A stretch of 64,000 bases of DNA, taken from the NCBI GenBank assembly GCA_023374025.1, contig SIJG01000148.1:62001-126000 (forward strand), read 5' to 3'. A program made the position numbers and the translations under genes. Below, one piece after another: positions 56,909-64,000 of this stretch. How positions within the stretch are numbered: position 1 is the stretch's first letter; each line of letters begins with the position of its first letter. This DNA is from Heterodera schachtii. Taxonomy: Eukaryota; Nematoda; Chromadorea; Rhabditida; Heteroderidae. The notes under the pieces were generated by a model that was given only the letters and a program-made list of their open reading frames with translations, had not been told where the DNA came from and made no database searches.

Positions 56909-59062
56909 TCAGAGAGTTGCCAAATCAAATTTGAAATCGGGCCCAAAATTCGCATCAATTTTGTCACCAGCATCCTCCAAAGAAACGAATGGATGAAACG
57001 AATCATCAGCAAAAGATGAAGCAACAAAAAAACCAGTGGAATCTGTGAGAAAATTAAGGAGTTTTCGATTAATTTACACATAAAAAGTAATTAAATAAAT
57101 AGACAATTAACCAAATTGTAATTAAATTTTTAATTATATTATTTATTATTTGCTAACCCAAACGAAACCCATTTTTGGTGAAAAAGAGCTGTCGAGTGAT
57201 TAAATGAACACCAATTCCTACGGTATCGCCAATACCGTAGGAATATTTGGCAATTGTTGGTGTTCCGTTGCTCCAAATCCAACCATCATTTTCATATGCA
57301 TAAGTTCCTTTTTCATTTTGAATTTTGTTCTTCTGATGTTTGACTGCGAAGCCGAAGGTGGTCGAACTAAAAATGAATAAGAATTAATAATAAATGAATA
57401 ACTTTATAATAATAATAATAATTCAATTTTAAGATTTTTTTTTCAATTCTATAAATAAACATTCTCTTACTTTTCTATATTTTTTACTGAAATTTCATAG
57501 TAAAAAATGTTGGACGAATTATTGTTCAGCAAAATCGGATGTTTAGCGATGACGGAACACCAATCTTTTAAGGAGAAATATAATTTATAAAAAATTTAAA
57601 AAAATACCAGAATTAGTTCCCTTGTAATGGACAGTCAGACTTTTGTCGCCAGTGATTTGGAGATTCTCATGACAAACATTGGCATCCCAATAATTTTGTC
57701 GGAAATTTAATAACACCTTAAGATAAATAATTTACTTAAATCTATAAGATAAAAAATGAGTTTTAATTATGTAATTTTTTCAATTTTCGCCTAATTCACT
57801 TTTTTCTTCTGTTTCTCTTCTTTATCCAATTCGCTAATTTTTACCAAAATTTTCTTCTGATCATTTTGTAATTGTGAGAATTGGTCCGAAGTAGCTTAAA
57901 TAGTTTTTAAAATTTAAATTTGTAAATGTCCTCAACAAATATTTTAATTAGTGCTAATTTGTTCTTCATTAAAATTCCCTCGCCTATGGACGTGCTTTCG
58001 TGCTGTTCTTTTTGCTGCTTCTCCATTTCATTGATTTTTTCCAAAATTTTTGACAATTCATCCGCAGTAACTTAAAACCAAAATTTTTAAAAATTAAATG
58101 GAAATATAAAATTTGACAAATTTATTTTCGTTTTAAATTCTCCTCGCCTTTTGACTGTTCTTTTTGCTCCTTCTCCAAATCATTGATTCTGTCCAAAATT
58201 GGCTTCATTTGGTCGGACGAAACTTAAAATGCTAATTAAAACTAAAAATCGCCGACTTTTGTGATCAAGGGACAATGACCCATGGATGGTCCCAATATTC
58301 GGTAATACAGTAACATTAAAAATTTTCCATGAATTGGTGATGAGTCCGAAAATATCGTTTTGCAATTTTTGAATTTGTCAACGGATGCTTAAACTCGGCA
58401 AAATATTTATTAATGCATTTTATTAATTAATAATTCCCATTATTATATTTTTAATAATTCCCTACCGTATTTTCCCTGCCCATATTGTTGCTCTTTTTCC
58501 TTTTCCATCATGTCAATTTTCGCCTGCAACGCGTTGCGCTCCGTCATTAGTTTCTGTTTTTCCAATTCCGACTGAAGCGCCCTCTGAAAAAATTGAAAAG
58601 CTGAATAATAAAATAATAAATATCATTAAAAACAACGTACGTTCTCGAGATCCTTTATCTTGCACAATTGATTCGCCTCCTTCAGCTCAGTTTCCATCTT
58701 GGCAAATTTCTCACGAAATTCCTAAGTTTGAATTAAAAATTTTCGTACGATAAAATTTAAATTAGAAAGTTAAGTACAATTTGCTAACAAATTTTTGTCC
58801 AAAAATATCTCATTTATTCCTCAGCATACTCATAAAACGATCTTTTTCCCTTAAAAAACCCGGGCAACGCTCAAAAAAACATTTAGCGGTCGCAAAAAAA
58901 CGCTGCAAATCGCAGTCGCGTCCAACCCATGTTAAATACCATTTAACAATGAGTTTCGCCCACCTTCTGTTGCTGTTGCTGTTGGTCACCAAAAGTTTCG
59001 GTTGGCCCAGCATTTTCCTCTGATTGTCCGTCCCCCACTTTTAGTTTCAGCGAATTATACAT
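56909..59062 (-). CDS. Coiled-coil/SPRY protein, gene L (complete)
   Basis: Ten exons give 366 residues without a defect: 59062-58964, 58721-58641, 58583-58466, 58222-58148, 58070-57984, 57894-57800, 57716-57608, 57564-57471, 57366-57158, 57042-56909. Exon 1 (M-Y-N-S-L-K-L-K-V-G-D-G) ends in six Q and a K, a class shared in style with gene H. Coiled-coil exons span ~residues 34-185. The SPRY part reads Y-W-D-A-N-V-C-H-E-N-L-Q-I, V-I-A-K-H-P-I-L-L-N-N-N, F-Y-Y-E-I-S-V-K-N-I, I-W-S-N-G, Y-S-Y-G-I-G-D-T-V-G-I-G-V-H, L-F-F-T-K-N-G-F-R-L, and ends N-F-G-P-D-F-K-F-D-L-A-T-L. Donors after 58148 and 57984 are GC. A degenerate coil exon near 58345-58393 is out of frame and must be skipped; phases allow it. 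L and M are head-to-head, 532 bases apart. Confidence 0.88.
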
Positions 59063-59409
59063 TTTAAAATTAAATTGACCAAATTTTTAACTGAATAAAA
59101 TAAAAAAACGATTTCTGGACCAAAATGGGTTAAAAATCTAAAGTTTCACGGCGACGCTTATCGGCAAACCGCCGGCGGTGCCGGGTATTTTTCTAAAATA
59201 TGTGGCACGGTTACATTTTAGAGTAATGAAAATGAACAAAGTTTTTTTATCCGGACAAAAACATGTAGGCTGTTTTCGCGTTTCTGAAACTAATTATTTC
59301 TTTGCAATCATTAAAAGAATTATGTTCCGAATAATAAACAATTTTTTTTTGTGGCGAATTGTTTATTTTGCGTAAATTCAAAAAAAGAATTTTCAACACG
59401 GAAAAACTC

Positions 59410-59545
59410 AAATAGGATATTTTCTCTCTCCAACTATTTCTTTTTGTCTTTTTTTCTCTCTCCAACTATTTCTTTTTGTCATTCTTTTTGTCTCTTTTTC
59501 TTTCTCTTAACTATTTTTTTTTGTTTTTTCTCTCTTTTTTTTGTC
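59410..59545. repeat. CT-rich tract between genes L and M
   Basis: TTTCTCTCTCCAACTATTTC twice, then CTTTTT-rich sequence, ending ~50 bases before the M start. It corresponds to the pyrimidine blocks upstream of C and F, but no leader-type ORF is clear here. Confidence 0.6.
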
Positions 59546-59738
59546 TAAACTTTCTCCCAGGATTAAGTTTATTTGATAGTTAATAAACTCTAAAATGTCA
59601 ATTTTGAACACTTCAATAAATGATGGAGATGATTTGACACCAGCAGAAAATGAGGGTAAATGATTAGAAAAGGGAAAATGGGAGAAAAATTGAAATTTAG
59701 AATATCAAATTTATTAAATAAATTCAACATTTAATTAT

Positions 59739-59850
59739 CGTATTTATTGAATTAGAGCCCCCAGGGGCTCTATTGTTCATCCCCCATCAAAAAGGGGCCT
59801 TCATTTTAGGAGGGCTCTAGGGGGGGGGGCTCTAATTCAGTAAATTCAGT
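59739..59850. mobile_element. Short MITE in the first intron of M
   Basis: Ends TATTTATTGAATTAGAGCCC and its near inverse (GGGCTCTAATTCAGTAAATT); same family as 14060-14162. Confidence 0.6.
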
Positions 59851-60364
59851 TTAATATTTTCAGAAGTGAATGGCGATGCAATTAATTTGGACAATGATGG
59901 TCAATTCGATGGGAAAAACAGCAAATTGATCACTGATCGACAACAGCTTAAGGTGAGGGGAAGAAAAGTTCTTCTGTTGTAATTTAAATAAAGGAGTCTC
60001 GTGAAAAGATTGTCAAAATGGAAATGGAATTGAAAATGGCCAAATTGGAACTCAAAAATGTGAGGAGTTTTGCCATAAATTCGAAAAATGAACAAAAGTT
60101 AAAAGAGCAGCAGGAACTGATGAGCGAACAGAAGGAATTTGATGAAAATACAGAATTGGAAAAACAGCAACACGAAACTACGACCAAAGGTGTGAAGAAG
60201 TTTTAAGTGAGAATAAATTAATTATTAAAGAAATTGATTTATGAGTTGAAAATAATTTAATTCATTAAGTGTCCATTTTAAATTCAAAAAATTAATTTAA
60301 ACTACTTTAATGAACAGTAAAACAGTTCTTAAAAATAGCATATCTATTTTAAAAAATTTGCTGA

Positions 60365-60605
60365 AGATTTTTAGTCCATATTTAGCCATTTTTGACTTTT
60401 AATCCATATTCCGGGCATTTTTAGTTCATATTTGGCCATTTTTGACTTTTAATCCATATTCCGGGCATTTTTAGTCCATATTTTATGTCCATATTTAGTC
60501 ATTTTTGAACTTTTAATCCATATTCCGGCATTTTTAGTCCATATTTTTGTCCCAATTTAGCCATTTTGAACTTTTAATCCATATTTCGAGCATTTTTAAT
60601 TAAGG
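60365..60605. repeat. Minisatellite, ~50-bp unit, about five copies
   Basis: Unit TTAGTCCATATTTAGCCATT then TTTGACTTTTAATCCATATT then CCGGGCA, in an intron of locus M. Confidence 0.8.
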
Positions 60606-61892
60606 TAGGCTCAACATTCATTCAGTCCATTTTGGTCTGCATTAAAATATTATTTTAAGGCTAAAAATGTTATTTGTTGTCAATATTTAAGCAAATAAAT
60701 AATTGGTTTTATATTTCAGCTGAATGTTTCTCACAATTGCACAATGATCAGAAGAAAATTTTGGAAAAAATCAGTGAATTGGAGAAGCAGCAAAAAGAAC
60801 AGACAAAAGGCGAGAAAAAATATTCGAATGAAAATTAAAATTTGTAAATTCACTAATTGATTTAATTTTAAGCCACTGCGGATCAATTGTCAAAAATTTT
60901 GGAAAAAATCAGTGAATTTGAGAAGCAGCGAGAAGAACAGTCAAAAGGTGGGGAGAAATTAAAACAAAAATAAAATTTGTAAATTCACTAATTGATTTAA
61001 TTTTTAAGCTTCTGCGGATCAATTTTCAAAAATTATGGAAAAAAGCACTGAATTGGAAAAACAACACGAAAACATGCCCAAAGGTGCAAAATGATCAAAT
61101 GATTTATTTTTTCCGACAAAATTATTGGGATGCCAATGTTTGTCACAAGAATCTCGAAATCATTGACGACAAAAGTTTGACTGTCCATCACAAGGGAAAT
61201 GATTATGGTATTTTCGAACAATTTATTTTTAATGATTTTTTCCTCAAAAGATTGGTCTTCCGTCTTTGCAAAACATCCGATTTTGCTGGATAATAATTCG
61301 TCCAACCTTTTTTACTATGAAATTTCAGTAAAAAATAACATAGGGTAAGAATATAAAAATTAAATTAATTACTATTCCTATTATTATTATTAATAGTTAT
61401 TCCTTTATTATTAATTTTTCAGTTGGGTCTTCTTCGGATTCGCCTTCAAACAGCATATAAAATTGGATTGGATAATTGAAAATTGTGGCACTTATGGATA
61501 TGAAAATGATGGCGAAATTTGGATTAATAAACAAAGAAAGGGAATAAAGGCCGAACATTCTTACTGTGTTGGTGATACTGTAGGAATTGGCGTCAATTCG
61601 GCCACTCGGCAGATCATTTTCACCAAAAATGGACTTCGTTTGGGTTGGTAAAATAAATAATTAAACGAAATTTTAAATGTAATTTATTAATTGCCTATTT
61701 TATTTAAGAGATTTTAATGTTTCAATTTTTGAAAATCCCTTTTATTTCCTCACAGATTCATTTAATGACTTTTTTGTTGCTCCGCGTTTTGCTGATGATT
61801 CTTTGCATCCATTCATTAGCTTGTGCAATTTTGATGAGAAAATTGAGGCAAACTTTGGGCCCAATTTCAAATTTGATTTGACAACTCTCTGA

Positions 61893-63884
61893 TTAGGAAG
61901 ACATATTCATTCACCAAAGCTGATCAATGATCAATTTGTTGTTTTTAGTTTTTTGCCTATAAATTTCATATTTTCAAATTGGATAAATTCAGAAAAATTA
62001 AAAAATTTACTCAAAATCTTCGACAACAGAGTTCGATTTATTTAAAGTTTTAAGCCTTCTAATCGCTTTTAATCCACCTCATTGAGAGTTAACATAAAAT
62101 ATAAATTACGCAAAAATATATTCCCTTTGCGGGGGAGGGCAACTAAACTGTCGAATAATAACAGATTTTCACTAAAAAATTATCGATTTTGCGATTTTTG
62201 GACCATGTTTCTAAGAAAAAATAAGAGTTTTGGGGGTCTCGTGGTGCTGATAGGTGCCGCTGAGAATTGATTTTCACCAAAAAAAGACATGAAAAAAAAA
62301 ATTAATCACAACGATAGACACCTATTTTTGTTTTTGATCAATAAGAAAAGCAAATTTGATGCCAAGGAAAAAAATAATAATAAGCCACATTTATATATAC
62401 AAATTTTAGTTTTAAAAAAACTTTTTGGATTACATAAAACGGTGCAAATGGATTTTGTAGTACGGCGCAAATGTCGCGGCGCAAAAGTCGGTACACCGAA
62501 GAATTGGGAGTTCGAGTGAAATTTATTAATAGAGATTCCTTTTTTATGTAAGAAAAATTGCGAAATCTATATAAAATACGTATAAAAAATGTTACAATAG
62601 AAATACGTATAAAAAATGTTACAATAGTATTAATATGTACAAAGACCTAAAATATGTACGTAAATATGTAAATTAAATTTTTAATTTTTTTTTTTGGAAA
62701 AAAATTTCTCAACACATTTTATTTCATAATTTTCACGACCTTTTTGGCTAATTTATTGCGGAATGTGCACGGGAATAAATTCTTAAAATAATTCGATGGT
62801 AAAATTGTGCACACCGAAATATTTGGAAGGGAAAAGCGCGCTAATATCGCAAATTCAATATTAATGAGCGGAGCAAAATATTGCTGATGAAAAGCACAAA
62901 GCGAAAAAAATTGAACATGAAAAGGAAAGAATAAAGGCCAATGAAAGGGGAAGTCATCGCTGAAGGCAATGGGCGGGGATAGGCAATTACAATATGAATA
63001 AATGCAGAAGAATGGGAGAAAAATTGTAGAGAAAATAGTAGGCTAAGGAAATGATGAAAATGAGAGAGATAACGTATGAGAAAAACAAAATAGTATATTA
63101 TGGATGAAAAAAAAATCAGATAAAGGTGATGACAGATTTAAAGGGGTGGAGATGGGAAAGCAAAGGATCAGAAAAAGGGAAAGACAAAAAGGGAAATGCA
63201 AATGACCGTCGCGAATTGACTCTCGACCCCACGCCATAAAGCGACTTTTCGCGGTGTGCCATCGGCGCGCGGCCAATGCGACGCCGCACGGTGCCTCCCA
63301 CTAATTACCCTATCCTATAAGGAAAAGAGAAATTGAATTAAAGAAAATAATAGAATTTAATTCACAAAATACAATGATTAGAGAAAACATAATTAATGGG
63401 TCGAGGAAAGAAAATATAAAATTATTTTGTGATTTAAATGAAAAAATAATTTTGATTTTCATATTTTTGATTTTCATATTTTCTTAATCGTTTTTGGCTT
63501 TTTCAAATAATTGATTTAATTTAAATGACTTAAAGAAATTGCTCTTTCACATTTGTCTGCTGGGGAACGGAGAGGCGGGGAATGTGCTCCCCGCGGGGAC
63601 GACGGACAAAAAAACGGAGAGACGCTGCAGACAAAAAAAGATTTTTAATTGTTGCCATTTGATTTGAATGGGATTAGAATGCAAAGGCTTTATCATCAAT
63701 TATACAGGCCTTTATTATGAATAGGCGATGATTCACAAAATGAAACAAATTGAAAATGCCAAAAAAAATTGGAGGGCTAAGATAAGAGCAGAATGTGCTA
63801 CTGAAAGCGATAATTTAAGCTGCAAATTAATACGATGACGATTTAAAATACATAAAAATAAAAATTATTTTAAAACTTTTCAAA
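61893..63884. other. Intergenic region, no supported gene
   Basis: Holds a diverged GC hairpin (62240-62262) and a MITE-like AGAGATTCCTTTTTTATG near 62530. A GC-richer patch at 63200-63300 has short open frames but no recognised motif. GGGGAACGGAGAGGCGGGGA near 63560 resembles the TCGGGG MITE family. Confidence 0.5.
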
Positions 63885-64000
63885 CCCAAAGCAAAACTGT
63901 TGGGATGCTAATGCCAGTCACAGTGATCTCGAAATATTTGGCTTGGGATCATTAAAAGTCCATCAAAGGCGATGGAAGCGGTATCTGAGAAGATCTATTT
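63885..64000 (+). pseudogene. SPRY exon fragment at the window edge (locus N)
   Basis: Encodes Q-N-C-W-D-A-N-A-S-H-S-D-L-E-I-F-G, the 109-base exon of the family, and ends near AAGCG-GTATCTG, a donor at the expected place. The stretch CATCAAAGGCGATGG is shorter than the usual codons for H-H-K-G-D-G, so the frame is probably broken. Downstream exons would lie beyond the window. Confidence 0.55.

Larger units (their letters stand above)
59595..61892 (+). pseudogene. Coiled-coil/SPRY locus M (break before the SPRY part)
   Basis: Exons 59595-59655 (M-S-I-L-N-T-S-I-N-D-G-D-D), 59864-59952, 59994-60189, 60720-60809, 60873-60947 and 61009-61083 are in phase. The third is a fusion of two family exons: the intron after L-E-L-K-N is short, lacks an acceptor and reads open (V-R-S-F-A-I-N-S). 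The next exon, with N-Y-W-D-A-N-V-C-H-K-N-L-E-I (to 61207), has no acceptor: coil sequence (V-Q-N-D-Q-M) runs straight into F-R-Q-N-Y-W-D, one base out of phase, and the upstream frame hits TGA at 61092. The remaining exons are intact: 61251-61344, 61423-61643 (Y-C-V-G-D-T-V-G-I-G-V-N, I-I-F-T-K-N-G-L-R-L) and 61756-61892 (N-F-G-P-N-F-K-F-D-L-T-T-L, TGA). It could still make a coil-only protein or a SPRY-only one from another start. The donor after 60809 is GC. Confidence 0.7.

Noticed and set aside
16106..61892. Calling these genes SPRYSEC effectors
   Set aside because: SPRYSECs are defined by a secretion signal; none of the SPRY-linked ATGs here is followed by one, so only SPRY family membership is claimed.
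63043..63301. Overlapping minus-strand frames in a GC-richer patch
   Set aside because: No domain, splice pattern or paralogue; mainly S/L/F low-complexity sequence opposite a purine-rich stretch.
1..64000. CRISPR array or bacterial operon structure
   Set aside because: Repeats are minisatellites without spacers, and the genes are multi-exon with GT/GC-AG introns, so this is eukaryotic DNA.

Overview
The window looks like nuclear DNA of a plant-parasitic cyst nematode (Globodera-like). It is AT-rich, repeat-dense and contains a 912-base assembly gap. Its genes have many short exons and belong mostly to one expanded family, SPRY (B30.2-type) proteins. Their C-terminal halves carry the motif [19 protein letters not shown] and an end of the type FGPNFKFDLATL, as in the SPRYSEC/RBP-1 family of potato cyst nematodes. 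Species and family are inferred by recognition; no search was run. None of the models here has an obvious N-terminal secretion signal on its SPRY-linked ATG.

About eleven SPRY loci or relics can be read, all from the same exon set: a short N-terminal exon, several coiled-coil exons rich in K, E and Q, a 109-base exon with Q-N-Y-W-D-A-N-x-C-H, a 94-base exon with F-A-K-H-P-I-L-L and F-Y-Y-E-I-S, a ~225-base SPRY core exon and a ~134-base terminal exon. Open models are C (16.1-18.8 kb, +, SPRY core cut short), E (26.9-28.0 kb, +), F (30.1-32.0 kb, +, shifted C-terminus), H (38.1-41.3 kb, -) and L (56.9-59.1 kb, -). Broken copies are A (4.2-6.2 kb, -), B (8.2-9.6 kb, -), D (23.0-26.8 kb, +), G (36.1 kb, +, cut by the gap), I (43.9-44.7 kb, -), J (47.9-48.8 kb, +) and M (59.6-61.9 kb, +), with fragments at 13.5, 14.4-15.2, 18.8, 28.8 and 63.9 kb. 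N-terminal exons come in at least three types that are mixed between loci, so this is a birth-and-death cluster with exon shuffling.

One unrelated well-supported gene, an ankyrin-repeat protein (50.5-52.4 kb, -), has short introns and more GC. A 58-codon ORF with a membrane segment lies at 106-282.

Between the genes are many non-autonomous transposons. Six hAT-like MITEs have 8-bp (one 8-9 bp) target duplications I could read at both ends (771, 14386, 33143, 42199, 44753, 56079), and a seventh (21207) has an imperfect one. Two Mutator-like elements have 9-bp duplications (19063, 34709) and one PIF/Harbinger-like MITE has a TTA duplication (31159). There are also foldbacks, minisatellites, a 1.4-kb polypyrimidine tract (48.9-50.4 kb) and a GC-rich array of hairpins (26.0-26.4 kb).

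The points most worth a second look are a short conserved hydrophobic ORF (pattern M-x-N-Q-F-Y-F-N-F-V-L-L-F) 250-500 bases upstream of four SPRY genes, an in-frame junction of one SPRY terminal exon to the coiled coil of the next unit (D-E), repeated use of GC splice donors at the same exon boundary, and a MITE insertion with a paralogous empty site inside this window.
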